64,000 nt of DNA from Monarcha castaneiventris obscurior (taxonomy: Eukaryota; Chordata; Aves; Passeriformes; Monarchidae): the NCBI GenBank assembly GCA_026261815.1, contig JAMPIT010000437.1:7142001-7206000 (forward strand), written 5' to 3'. The first letter of the stretch is position 1; every line of letters begins with the position of its first letter. The notes under the pieces were generated by a model, which was given only the letters and a program-made list of their open reading frames with translations, made no database searches and was not told the origin of the DNA. Below, one piece after another: positions 52,111 through 64,000 of this stretch. A program made the position numbers and the translations under genes.

Positions 52111-55100
52111 GGTGCTAGAACACAATTTTTTTTTGTAACTTCAGGTGTGATCCAAATGTCAAAAGCATTTGCTAGTTTTGCTATTAGTTGTGCACCTCAG
52201 TGTATGTTTATTTACAGTCTTTTCATTGGTACAATATCATAGCACAATGGGAGCTTCTGCCTGGTTTTGTCTCCAGCTGCCACTAAACATTTGTATATAG
52301 GTGAAAACTCAAACTAGTAAAAATTTCTGTATGATCAGCATCATTTTTCCAGGAGGCTGAGGGTCTAGAGTAGCTAGTATGTCCTCATTTCCCTTACAGC
52401 TGTTGTTAAATTGGATTAAAATTTAATCTGGAACACTTTTGTGTTTCCTCCTTTCTCCTTTGGGATCAACCATATGGAAAATCATAAAAAAAGTACCTTG
52501 CTTGCAGCAATGAAATAATTTTCAATAGAAAGGAAAATACTGAAACAACTTTACTCAGTGACTAAAATCGTTCAAATGAATTACAAATGATATCTAAATG
52601 AAATTTTAGAAGAGGCTGTCTAGACCTACTGAAAAACATGTTAAGTGAAGCTCTACCTCTCAGCAGAGTAGAGCAGAGTACCACTCTAATCAAAGAACAG
52701 TTCATTCATTCATTCTTCTACATGTTAAATGACTGACTTGAAAAGAAAACCCTCCATGATGATGAGTGGTATGAAAAGGAAAATACTAAGCAATAATTTT
52801 TTTTTTGTAACAAGCAGAGATTTGCAGTGAGAGAAACACGCGTTTGGTCTAGAGAATAAACCACAAGTAAACAGGAAGTGGTGGCTGAGGGCTGGTTTAT
52901 GGCACCCTTACTCCAAGAAAAATCTTACTCCATTAGCAGCACCATTAAATCCAGCAGTGCTACTCACACAAAAAGCTCATATTCGTTCTTTTAAGTTGTC
53001 ACAGTCTGAAGCTACAGGAATATCGTTTGTAAGACAGCGCTGAAATGTTTTTCCATCGCTGCTCATCTGCACATTCATAATACATCAGAAATACCTCTTT
53101 TTTTTAAAGCTCTGTATCTATTCTTGGCAATGAGGTTTTGATACAGAATCCACACAACATCCTGCATCCCTGATGTTTTGTTCCTACCTCTCCCCAACTG
53201 TAACTGCCTGCATGTACCATTTCGTTATGTACATCTACATACCGACGTGGTCAAAAGGTTAATACGTTGCAGGGGAGGAGGAAAGGGCTCCCAAAAGGTT
53301 ATGAGCCTCCCTAAGGACTTCACAGCAGCCATTATACCTACATTCCTTTTAGATAGTAATATTTGGCAACACATCTGCACACTTAAAATTATTAGATATG
53401 CAATTTATATTCCCCTAGTTTGCCCTCAAAGCCTCGCTGTTCTGAACCAATGTACTGCTCGGTGACAGACAATCCAGATCTCACTGCTCAGCCTCTGAGT
53501 GTCTGGGAATGACCCTCTTTTTTCAAAGGTGAGAAAATATTCTGATTCCTGCACCTTACAGTCTCTCCTGCAAGCTGCCTGTTCCTGACTCCCGTTTGCA
53601 TTTAGTCTCTTTACTGCAAAATACAAAATCCTCTTAACCATTTTTCCCCCTAAACTTACCTTGCAGTATTTTGGTAGCATATTAGCTTGCACTGGACTTT
53701 CTTCCCTGGAGCCTGGCATCAGAGTCCAAATGAGGTCATTAATCTAAAAAAGTGGAGTGGTCTCATCCTAGCCCTGGTTCCGGAGGGCGCCGTGCTCGGT
53801 CCCGTTCCAGTGAGCTCTGCAGCCTGTGCTGAGAGCCAGGCTCGGGGCTTCCACAGCAGGACTGCTAATGGTCAGGAGTGCACAGCTTGAGCACTGCTGT
53901 GTCAGTAGCAGGAAGCTTTTACTGTGCCTGGGTTCCTGTCAGTGCTACTAATTCAATCACTTACATATGCAATAAATTCACATGAAAAATTAACAAACAC
54001 CTAGCCAGCAGCAGTGCCCTCTGTTCATTCTTTTTTTCCTAAAAAAGCTATGTAGCTTTCTCTTAAAATGATTGGATTTAATGGTTTATTTCAGCTTTTT
54101 GTGAAAAAAAAAAAATTCCTTTATTCCTAAATAGCTTCTCAATATTAATCCATGACATTATTTTATTTAGCTTTTATTAATATCTTCCATCAGGTTCTCT
54201 TCTAATTACATCTGTATCATCCTTTGAACTAAAAGGGACTGTGCAGATGTCAGGGAGGGGTACAGCTCAGCAGCTTGCAGTGATCTATTCCACTCAAGAT
54301 CTATTTGATTTGATTCTATTTTCCATCTCTAAGATCCACTACAGATAATTTTTGGTGTCATTAGTAGTAATAGCTCTAAAGGCAGTGCAGCCTAATGAGG
54401 AAAAAAGAACTCAGGACTCCTTTCTCCTCCTAAACAAGAATCCCTAGGGAATTGAGGTCCAAGTATCATCACATCTTTCCTTATTACCCTTTTTGAGAGA
54501 CTGGTGATCCTCCCTGGAGAGCTGGTCTGGGATTCTACAAGCAGCAGCCTACAGCTCAGACAGTCTAATGACAAAGAACTGCGTTCAGAACTTACAACAA
54601 CTTAACACAAAAACAGTGGTCTTTAACAGCAGGTTTTGTTGAAACTGTCTTTCCCAATACAGCTTGAGAAAAGAGGGTGAAGTGAATGTACACATCCTCT
54701 GCCCCCGGGGCAGGTGGAGATTTATACCAGCTGTTAAAGCAGCTGGTGACCACAGTGATACATAGGATGCCTTTGGCATATTCCTTCTCCTGTAGAAGTG
54801 CCCCAGCCACCGGGGCCATGTGTCAACTGCCTGGCCCCTCTCACAGCTGCTTTTTGACACTGTAACAAACTGAAAATCACATGGGCAAGAATGTGTCCCA
54901 AGTGATATAAAGGAATTAATCTTAAATTCCTGTGTCCACCAGAGTGTTTCCTCTGAATGTAGATATGGAGATTAAAATATCTTAATTCTCTAGAAAATGC
55001 CTCTTTCTGAGGCTTTTACGTCTTTCATCAGGTATCAGCCTTTGAGAAGGTTATCTCACTATGTTCTTTTCGAAGTTTCCAGTTGATAGGTGTGCTAATT

Positions 55101-56434
55101 ACTGTGCTAAAATCCCTTCTATGCCCCATGTAGTGTGCTGTGCTGTTTCTGACAGTCCCCCCTTTATGGCCTTTTTCTTAAGAGTTATTCAGACTGGTTC
55201 TACTGCTTTGAATGAACTCTTCTGCTCCATACCTTTTCACAACTCTGTATCTTGAAAAGCCACTTTGACTATCTATATCAGTACAGTAGTTGATTTTTTG
55301 CAACTGCTCAATACCCATCTGTTCCTTGCCCTCTTATAATTATCATATTATGTATTATTAGACTTAGCCACTCTGAAGCCAAATCACCTTATTTTAGAAA
55401 AAATGCCAAGGCAATACATTGTAGTTTTTCTGCATTATATGTGAAAAATGGAGAAACCAGAATAATCTTTCACTGTAAGCAACAGCAAATCCAGCAAGGT
55501 CAGCTTGCTCCTGACGACTCTGCTGGTGTGGCCCAGTTCAGCAAACTGATTTGTGGAAATCAAGAGCAGCCCCACAGTGCTTTTCCATTGAATCCATTTC
55601 TTTTGTTATGGATTTGGAGTATACAACAGTTATGAGGTAATGCATTGAATGAATTGCATTACAGTTGATTAGCCAGGCATAGATGGGATTAGACTGGGAC
55701 ACAGTGAGGCAAAAAGATTTGTTGTAGTTTTACAGAACCAATGGATAAAATCACAGGGGGTTCCTGTGCTATCTGCTAAAACACATGTTCAACCAGCTCC
55801 ACTCCTAAAACTCTGACCCCTGGCTCAGCTGCTGAGCCTGGCTCAGAATGGGATTTCCTCCTCCTCAGCCCCTGTTGTTGGGGCTCATTGATGCCATCCT
55901 GCCTCCCTTTCCAGCGCTGGGCAATTACTGGGCAGGACACTCCTGACTGGACTTTGCTTCACAGTTCCTCTGTTGTTTTTAGTTTTCCTTACCCATACAG
56001 GGTTCTCTGTTATTGTGGAACTCATCTGCTTCTCCTCCCTCCCATGAATCATTGTTCTGTCCATGTTCTTATCAGCAATACCCCAGAAGGATGAGTTAAA
56101 TTTACTTGGCCAGGTTTCTATGTTTTGAAGAGAGCCCTCTTGAATTTGGGATTGCATTATTGGTATGTATTTTCCAACTCCCCTACTAATTCAGTTATAA
56201 GGAGGGCACTGAATCCTGTGCCATGTGGTTACACTCTAATTTCTGAGTGACATCTGGCAAAAAGTTTGGATTCAATATAAAGGTTATTTTTAAGAAGACT
56301 TTTTTTTTTTAATAAGAATAAAACATTGCCTTAGTAATTAAAAATAAAAGTGCTCTCCATAACTGGACGAACATTTGCTTCTATATGTTTTAATACTTTT
56401 GGAGAACATCCTGTAACAATGAAAGTGACTTTAT
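52111..56434 (-). other. PEX5L upstream intron with one CpG-containing patch
   Basis: No exon was recognised. A small patch at about 53,770-53,850 holds several CpGs (TTCCGGAGGGCGCCGTGCTC) in an otherwise CpG-poor region. The rest shows no recognisable repeat. Confidence 0.45.
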
Positions 56435-56565
56435 TCCTGTGTTACTGATAGAAGCACGGTGACAATAAGTGCCTTGCCCGAGTTCCTACAGAAAATCTGT
56501 GGCAATGGCCAAGCAGGAACTTAACTCCAGATCCCTCTGTAGTTCTGCCATAACCATTGGAGGGT
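56435..56565 (+). mobile_element. MIR SINE, plus strand
   Basis: AGAAGCACGGTGACAATAAG, TGCCTTGCCCGAGTTCCTAC, AGAAAATCTGTGGCAATGGC and GGAACTTAACTCCAGATCCC, then TAACCATTGG, follow the MIR core and 3' text in the right order. That text runs 'gaggcacagagaagtaagtgacttgcccaaggtcacac', 'ggcagagccaggaat', 'cccagatct', 'ttaaccactgg'. This is the best MIR in the window. Confidence 0.75.
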
Positions 56566-56756
56566 ACTCATGGATCCAGAAAGTTACTGGACAGAACTTG
56601 CATGTACCCATACAAATGGAGCGTAAACAGCTATAAATCCTCAAAGCAGAATTTAGCCGACTTCTGCACCTCGTTTCTGTGTTTACAGAATGAAGATATC
56701 CCTTTCTAGCCTACTTTGAGGCAAGGAATAATGCTCCCTACTGTGAAAGAGTCTTA

Positions 56757-56835
56757 ACAAAATTCTGATTGCACTGGAATTAATGGTATCTTTATCATTG
56801 ATTTCACTGGAACTGGGATTTTAGGATTTCACTGG
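56757..56835. repeat. Fragment of an ancient amniote repeat
   Basis: CACTGGAATTAATGGTATCT and TCATTGATTTCACTGGAACT, then GGGATTTTAGG, resemble diverged repeated 'cattgacttcaatggga' words. It is related in style to the fragments at 2040 and 4350. Confidence 0.35.
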
Positions 56836-59408
56836 ATGGGCAGTAGATAAATATTGAGCTGCATCTTTGTAAATGAATCTTGCAGTACATGAGTAGTTGC
56901 TGCCATGGTTCTCTGCCAGTGATAAGTATTAATAAGAATGTGACACAGAACAGAAATCTGCAATGGATTTCCTCTAGAAACTGTGCTTCTCATATTTCAG
57001 AAATTATTTTGCTGTCAATAAACACAAATTCTGAGGGACTGCACAAAACTAATGCTGCAGAAAAACAAATGGTAACCAGCTACACTAAATAACTGCTTCT
57101 CCTCTTAGTTAGTGAGAACCTGTAAACAAAAATCAGAGCAGAATGAAATGTAATGCCTGCAATATATTTATTTTTCCTTTATGAAAATGATTTGAGGAGA
57201 AACAAATCACAAGTGCAGTTGAACTCTTAAGCAGTGATTCTGGTCCTTTTCAAGATGGATCAGCTATAAAGAATAAAACAAATGAAAAATGAATATGAAA
57301 TATGAAAAAAGATAGAAACAAAATTGTCTTTGACTAGTAAACTTAGAGTATTTTTTAAAGTATCTGCAGTTCTTTGATACATGTGTATTTAATTGTCAGC
57401 TGAAGTGGGAATGATAGTCCAGACGTCATCTCTATGGTTTCAAAATAAAACAGACACCAGAATGTGTTTTGTAAGTTTTTACCTGTAGATGAATGCAAAT
57501 GTTTCTACTGCACTCCTTGCAGACTGCTGTCTGAGAATGTGCAGTTGATGAAACTATTTTGTCTGAAATGCTAAATGGGATTTGAATTTTTAGAACTCTT
57601 GTTCTAGCAAGAAAGACCAGAAATTAAAGACAGCCTGTTGGTAGTGATATACTGAAAGCACCATGCAGACATCAAACTCATCATAGTTGAAAAATAATAT
57701 TGATTGTTGATTGTGTATTAGTGTAAGCCAAGAATTCTATTTTCTTGTGAAAAGAGCTGTATAAAAGTCACAAAAAAACTTACTAGTCCTTTGTTTTGTA
57801 TTTGCAGATATGGGAACACTCTGTACATAGGTTTTAGCTATTTGCTAAATTCAGGTTTGATATTTGTGGTCTCTCTAGTCTGTGTCTATCTTGTCTGGTT
57901 GGCCACATCAGTAACATCTGCTCTCAAATTCTGCAAATGACACACAGGATGGAGCTTGAGCATGTTTGTGTGCAAGAAGGAATAGTAAATACTTGCTTAG
58001 AAATTCACAAAAAAAAAGCTTTGCTTGGTGCTTAGCAAATACATAGAATCTATATGCAACAACCTGAATACACAGTTTTTCTGTGATGATTAATGAGTCT
58101 GAGTTAATTATCTGGAATTTTATTTGCAATTTTATTTCTGGTATTTGTCAGCGACTACTTGATAAAAAGGCAGTGAAATTTGGTTTCTCCTTGACAACAA
58201 TAAAACACTTTGGAAATAAATATTCATTTTCTGTGCAATGGCAGGAAAAAGTACTTATTCCCTTGCTCAGTAAATCTAGTGATATGCTTTTGCATATCTT
58301 TGCCTAGCCAGTATCCAGTGACCTCACCTATTTGGAAACTCTTTTGCTGGTGTGACTCTTGAAATTCTAAGATCTGAGTAGCAGAGTAATGCTCAGTACA
58401 CTACAGCACAGAACTGATTATGACCAAGAGCTGCAAGGCTGTAATGATATTATCCGATTGTGATGGAGTGTTCAGGGACATCTGTCTCCCTGATACATTG
58501 TGGGATGCAAATCACAGATACAAGATATGACAGGAACCCCAGAAATCAGATCCTGAAATACTTTTATGAGCCTGAATCAATTCAGAAATAATCATCTGAC
58601 TCAGTACAGGGACAGAGCACTGACTCTAAGATGTCGCTTTGTGATCGCTTCCAAAAGAACAGTCCAAAGTGAGTTCAGTAGTTTTTCCTGACTAGGACTG
58701 CAAAACAGAAAACTGAGTACTCTTATTTAAGACCACATACTCTAAATAATAACCAATGCATTTGTTTTTAGACCTCAGGAGAGAAAAGTGAGCCAGTGGT
58801 AATATGAAAAAAGAGCTTAGTCCTGGCTCAGCCAACATCAGGGAAAATATCCCTGCTGGTTCTGTTGGGTTCTAGTTTATATCCTTATGCACATAAAATT
58901 TGGTTATTATTGAAATAAATTTAAGCTTCCTGTTACACAGTGTTGACACAGCTGGTGATTTCCAGCCCCCAGTGCCCACTTGCAGGAACATGAATAAGAG
59001 ATTGTGAAAGGCTTCAATGTCTCTAACATGAAACATTGAGTTTAGCTGTACAGGAGAAATACATTTCCTCGGATTATGAAGGTTTTATATGAAGCAAAAC
59101 CATGAGTTCAGCTGAGTGGGAGACTTGATAAGAAAGCTGGCAGAGAGAATATTCAAACTTTAGAGTTCAGGTCGACTCGAAATAATGTTTTGGACTAGGC
59201 AAAGTGACACTAATTTGTCACTGCCTGTGTGGGTCTCTTAGCAGGAGGTTAGTCACACTGTGAAGACAGTCAAGCCCTCCACAGCTGTAACAGGAAGTTT
59301 TTACTTCTCAAAGTTGAGTATTTTGATCTTTCTGACCAAACAGGAGTCAGGGTGTGTTTCTGCTGAAGTCAGGGAAATTTGAGAAGGCAACTTCAGAAGA
59401 TGACTTCA
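56836..59408 (-). other. PEX5L upstream intron
   Basis: No gene or clear repeat was recognised. Confidence 0.45.
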
Positions 59409-59760
59409 AAGAGGCCACTGAGAGGGGACCTCATTCATTTGTATAAATATCTAAAGAGATGGGGTCAAGAGGATGGACCAGGCTCTTGGTGGTGCTGAAC
59501 AATCAAACAGGAGGCAACGGGCAGAAACTGATGCACAGGAAGTTCCACCTGAACATGAGAAAGAACTTCACTGTGCAGTGACTGTGCACTGGGACAGATT
59601 GCCCAGAGAGGGTGTGGAGTCTCCCTCACTGGAGATACCTCAGAAGCATCAGGACACAATCCTGTACCCTGTGCTCTGGACGAGACTGCTGGAGCTGGGA
59701 AGTAAGGCCAGATGATCCACTGTGGTCCCTTCCCACCTGAACCATTCTGCGATTCTGTTA
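59409..59760 (+). mobile_element. CR1 LINE, plus strand, 5'-truncated, young-looking
   Basis: The sense CR1 ORF2 C-terminus and 3' UTR are nearly continuous. The landmarks in order are CTGAGAGGGGACCTCATTC, GTATAAATATCTAAAGAG, ACAGGAGGCAACGGGCAG, GATTGCCCAGAGAGGGTGTG, GAGTCTCCCTCACTGGAGAT, CAGATGATCCACTGTGGTCC and CCATTCTGCGATTCTGTT. Part of the frame still reads as CR1 protein (DRLPREGVESPSLEI). It is among the best preserved of the CR1 copies here and has no replication function. Confidence 0.96.
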
Positions 59761-59859
59761 AGACAAGGACCGTGTTGTTCCTGGCTTATTGAGGTTCAAT
59801 CTTCTGGTCTCATAGGCAGCATGTCATACCAAATCTCTCAGAAACTGACTGTGTTTCAT

Positions 59860-61020
59860 CTTTAAAGTAATTAGTTTTTTTGCTTCCACTATTCCAGTTG
59901 GAAGGCTATTGGAAGTCTTGATTGCTCTAATGATCAGAAACTTTCTTCTAATTTCCAACCTAAATTTATTCACAGCTGGTTAATATCCATTTGTTTCTGT
60001 GCCAGTTTTGTTCTTAGCTAATTTAGGTTTTTCCATATCTGGTGTTTATCTCCCTGATGCATTTACATGCTGTGATTATGGTCCTGCTGAGCTGTCATTC
60101 TGCTCAATGAAATAAGCCAAAATCTTTTGGTCTTTTCTTTTAAGATAGAATTTCCCTTCTCCTTGATCATCCTTCTTTGGACCTGTTTCCATGCCTCTCT
60201 TCTGTACAAGATTCTCAACTGAAAATCTGCTACTGGCATTGTCAACTGGCACTGATATTTTCCTGACTATTCTGGAAAAAACTCTTCTAAAACTAGAACT
60301 GCATCTGTCTTTTTCATGGATGTATTTTATCGACAACTTATAGTCATTCTGTATGTGCAAGTTGTTCTCAGTAATGTCTAAATGATGGTCCATGGCTTAG
60401 GGTAGGTTTTTTGTTATTGATGATCAGCACTATACTATAGTGTTAAATAAAATTGTATTTTTATTTTTGAAGTACAGACAGGTTCCTCTGCATAGCGACT
60501 GAAATTCAGCAGTGCTGAATGTTTCCCAATACTGACGATGTTTTCCAGCACTGAGCAATCAACAAATGTAGTCACCATTTTCCTGTTTCTGCTACATTTA
60601 TGGATGAAACATCATAAACAACCACTTCCAACAGTGATCCACAAAAACCTTCCCTATTAAACTTTCCTCAGGCTGACAGCCCTTCCTTTAATGCTCTATT
60701 TTTCATTTCCCCATGAATGAGTTTCCTGCCCTCTTTACAGATTTACTGCTATTCTTTACTTTCTGCAGCTTCACTAATAATTTCTTTTGTAACACCATAA
60801 CAAATGCTTACCAAAGGTCATATAGATCAAGTCAGTTATACCTCCCTTGCCCAAAAGCCCAGTTATGATAACAGAAAATGCTGTCAGGTTAGTCGGACAT
60901 TATGTTCTCCTGATAAATTCAAATAGCAATTTTTCTTTTTTTTTTTTTTTGTCTAGGTATGTGTAGTTTTCCTTGAAGTCTGTTCCCTAAAACCTTGAAG
61001 ATTATGGATAGCCATATGGG
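59860..61020 (-). mobile_element. Ancient CR1-family LINE, minus strand, RT and 3' end remnants
   Basis: On the minus strand the order is reverse transcriptase then C-terminus then 3' end. Sense words near 60,900-60,790 (GGGCTTTTGGGCAAGGGAGG, then TGATCTATATGACCTTTGGT, AAGCATTTG) match old CR1 RT around its YLDFSKAFD box. Near 60,640-60,700, AGGAAAGTTTAATAGGGAAG and TGTGGATCACTGTTGG match the 'GVPQGSVLG' area. At 60,160-60,080, translation gives VQRRM and later LISLSR, as in the CR1 C-terminus. The 59,860-60,060 part matches the antisense old CR1 end (TTCTTCTAATTTCCAACC, TGGTTAATATCCATTTG). Stops and deletions are abundant. It may extend with weaker similarity to about 61,650. A T15 run (60,936-60,950) interrupts it. 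Confidence 0.75.
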
Positions 61021-61097
61021 TATCTGGGCTGTTAGCTGTCTTACCATTTTTCTCACCTTATCTTAAATCTGGTATATTTTCTGTTGTTCTGTTCAGA

Positions 61098-61129
61098 TTC
61101 ATAACAAGAATACATTTTCTTGTTATGAA
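61098..61129. repeat. Perfect 13-bp inverted repeat with 6-nt loop
   Basis: TTCATAACAAGAA (61098-61110), TACATT, TTCTTGTTATGAA (61117-61129). It is the longest perfect uninterrupted stem noticed in the window, at the upstream edge of the old CR1. Confidence 0.88.
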
Positions 61130-64000
61130 CAAGAAAACGTAATATATTTTCTACCAAGTCTCCAACTTAATATAACACATTTGTAATAGCTGAAGAATTC
61201 ATACCCTTTTAAACATTTTGGTTTTGCACCATAAATTAGGTTATCCATAATACAGATGCCACTCTGAGTACGTTCTGCTTCCCCTCCCCCTTTTTCATCA
61301 GATAAATGAAAAACTTCCAGTGATTGTTTTAATATACTTTAATATACTTCTAAGATCTAAAATAAGCTTTACTTTAGGCAGCTTGTATTTTTTCCTTCTG
61401 CCAATGAAAAACTATCTCCATTCCCTGTGTATTCTCCATTCCCTGGGTTAAGGCATAACCTTAACAATTTAACAATTGAAAATATTTGTTCTGAAGCTTC
61501 TTACAAAAGTTTTGCCCATTTTCTTTGGGTCCAGGTTCTTAATATGACCAACACCTTTGGTCTTCTGTCTTTCCTGAACAGCATGTAATCTTTTATTGTG
61601 AGTGCTCCAGGGATTATTTTTCTTTCACTATTTCCACGTAGTATCTAGCCTTCTTCTAATAATTCAGATTTCTTGTTTGCACAGGTTCAACGAATTCCAT
61701 GCATCCCTTCCAGCTGTATATAACTTGCCACGTTGTGTGCATTACCTGGATAGAGTAGAGTGGTAATATTAACAATGTTTTCTACTGTTCAGAACAAAAC
61801 CAGCAGTCGCTTACTTCCTAGTTTCCATTCTTTAGCATTGTTTTCTCTGTTGCACATCATAATTTTCCCTCTTTCTTTTATCTATCATTCTTTCTTGTGC
61901 TCCTTTTTCAAAGCCTTCTTAAAATTGTTCTGGTTCTTGAAAGGAGTGTTAGGCAACAAATAGCAAAAGATGAAAGATCTCACATACATCTCAAGCCTGC
62001 AACTGGAAAATTATATTCCTTTTTAAACTTCCATGAATGACAGCACAAATAACCTGTCACTTTGATGAGACACATGTCAAGCTGTATTTTTTATTTCATT
62101 AATCACTTCTGTCACATTTCTGTCATTACTCCTATGACAATGGTGTCCAAGGCCATATTGAAGACTAAGGCCATCTCCTACCTAGCATAAATAAAATTAA
62201 TCTGTTCTTTTGTGTAAAATACGATTTTTTTTCAGATATTCTTACTAAGATTTTAAGAGGTTCTGACAGATTACTATCATATCAAAATGTGATGTTTACT
62301 CTCAGTTTTACATAATACTCAGAAGTACTCAAAAAGCTTCTATTAACTATGGTCTTTGTTTATTCCCACATTAATATTAGCAAAATTGACCATAGGAAAT
62401 TCTGTGAAGTTAAACTCTAATATTCAGCGTTACTTATCGAGAAACATATTTCTGTATTTCAGGGTAGACTTAAATGGGCAAGTTTCCCCACAACTGATTT
62501 TTAATTAACAGTGAATGACAGTTCCTGGACCTTTTATTGATACACCGACTAGTCAGAAAATGCTGAATTTTATAATCTATTTTGTGACAGCTTTCCTGCC
62601 CCTATCCAGGAAATGCTGTATTCACTACTTGACACTGTAGCTTTGGAACCCGACTGGTGACATTGGGAAGACAGAAATTAATGTGAAAAAGGCTTGGAAG
62701 CAAATTACTCTGGTTTTTACATCAGTGTAATTTCCAATTAGATTCACTGATGTAAAGGTTAAGATACAACTGGCTCTAATCTTGTTAAGACTAATTTTAA
62801 AGTTTGTTTCCTCAGCTTTTGAAAACTTTAAGGTCTATAAAGCCAAATGATTGATAGTAAATGCATGTCAAAATAATTCTGACGGTCTCATTTCTAAACG
62901 TCAGTGGACAAGAGCATCTGAATTTCTTTTATGTATCTCGTAACAGCAAATGAAGTCTTAATGTAATCACAAAAGGTAATTTGTCTGAATTCATTGCACA
63001 GTACTTTCCTTATCACACATGCTTTTCTTGTTGCTCTAAATGCCTAGGTGCTACTTTGTTCCAAATGCATACTTTTTTCAAAAATGCTGTCCAAAGGTGT
63101 TGGCAAATTGTATTCAACATCCATATCGGGATAAGAGGTGTAAAAAGGAAATTCTGTGAAATTAACAGTTCAAGTTACCAGAAGACAGTAGACTGCTGTA
63201 AGTGAACATGAAGCAGTAGAGTGTCCCACATTACACAGAGAAACTCACAAAGACTTTAGTGTGGCTCTTTTCCTGTAGGGATGGCCAAAATAGAGAAGCA
63301 TGTGAGAAAAGTGGGTTTATGGGCATAGGTCTACCTTGCAAATGTTGTAGATAAAATTCAGGTGGTTTTTTTTAAGCTGGCTACTTCCCTTCTCGTGGCA
63401 ATCCTATTGTTTCCTAATCCTCATACAGTTTGTGAAGAGGGAGCTCTGCTGGTAACCAAATTTCCCACCATCAGTTCACTTCCTTCTGCTTGTGGCAGTG
63501 AGTAGACCTTGGCTGTGGAACATTTTTGTTTTGTGACCAAGCGCTGCTGAGAGGGGACTCGACCCCTGCTGCAGGCTGCAGTCATGGCTTGGGTGAGTTG
63601 GGTGCCCTGCCGTGGGCAGCAGGAAGGAAAACACAGCACAAATGTGGCAGGAGGCAAAACGCTTCATGAAAGCCTTCAAACTCGAGCAAGGAGGAGAAAA
63701 TTAACAAACAGGGCAGCGAGAGGAGAAACAGTGGCAAATCTGAGTGTCATGACAGGCAACGGAGAAGTAGAAGAAGAAAACTTAATGCTTACATCTACTG
63801 TGCCAACCTACAGAAGTTCAGGACAAAACATTTTTTGAGAGGAACTGCAGTAATGCTGATACATGACTAATTGTGCAAATTTTGGGAAAATCACCTTCGG
63901 GGGCTACCATTAAACTTTGGGTTGTGATTTGTATTTCTGGGCGTGGGTAAACTGATGAGACATGGATTTTTTTTTCCCATTGCACATAATGAGTTTCACT
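61130..64000 (-). other. PEX5L upstream intron to the window edge
   Basis: No exon was recognised. It holds possible weak remnants of the old CR1 up to about 61,650, an old inverted-repeat fragment at 62,690-62,790 and a somewhat G+C-richer patch at 63,540-63,640 without a recognisable protein. The first PEX5L exons were not seen and should lie further right. Confidence 0.45.
62690..62790. repeat. Old inverted-repeat element fragment (ACATCAGTG stem)
   Basis: TTTACATCAGTG (62716-62727) pairs perfectly with CACTGATGTAAA (62745-62756). The flanking text AAATTACTCTGG resembles the old amniote repeat type 'ttactcctgatttacaccagtgtaa' with its inverted counterpart. It is a likely remnant of a foldback or MITE-like element. 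Confidence 0.5.

Noticed and set aside
60076..60393. 105-codon minus-strand frame
   Set aside because: Falls within the ancient CR1 C-terminal and 3' region; it is element debris, not a host gene.
1..64000. CRISPR arrays, bacterial operons, retroviral LTR pairs, tRNA or snRNA genes
   Set aside because: No spaced direct repeats, no LTR pair and no RNA-gene promoters or folds were seen; the sequence is a vertebrate intron.

Overview
This is a mostly non-coding window from a large vertebrate genome, most likely a bird. It is A+T-rich. Its recognisable transposons are 5'-truncated CR1 LINEs, both young and very old, with CR1-type 3' tails (ATTCTGTGATTCTGT-like ends at 33,060 and 59,750). There are a few worn MIR SINEs, no Alu/B1-type SINEs and no retroviral LTR that I could see. 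I cannot name the species, and a turtle or crocodilian cannot be strictly excluded from repeats alone.

The only protein-coding feature I can defend is one 105-bp exon on the minus strand at 3211-3315, inside a CpG island. Its 35 codons read as the N-terminal alternative exon of PEX5L (TRIP8b/PEX5Rp), the brain HCN-channel auxiliary subunit related to the peroxisomal receptor PEX5. It has an AG acceptor, a GT donor and an in-frame stop directly upstream in the intron. It also holds an internal ATG in strong Kozak context, so the island could act as an alternative promoter giving a shorter N terminus. The upstream (1a/1b, 2, 3) and downstream (5 onward) PEX5L exons were looked for and not seen. 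The rest of the window is therefore best read as PEX5L intron: 1-3210 lies downstream of the exon and 3316-64000 upstream of it, since the gene runs right to left.

Layout: 1-3210 intron; 3106-3442 CpG island with the exon; 3.5-13 kb A+T-rich intron with an old element bounded by inverted ends (3956-4416) and short tandem duplications; 13.2-21.2 kb with two minus-strand CR1 copies, a 166-bp ATATCT-type hexanucleotide array and several perfect hairpins; 21-33 kb quiet intron with a MIR and a gapped plus-strand CR1; 33-51 kb quiet intron with several homeodomain/POU-motif-rich stretches that are candidate enhancers; 51-62 kb a cluster of ancient CR1, MIR and other old repeats, including a plus-strand CR1 lying tail to tail with a much older minus-strand CR1; 62-64 kb intron with an old inverted-repeat fragment.

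No RNA gene, CRISPR array, complete mobile element or multi-gene system was found. Nearly all open frames here are chance frames, many beginning at non-ATG codons.
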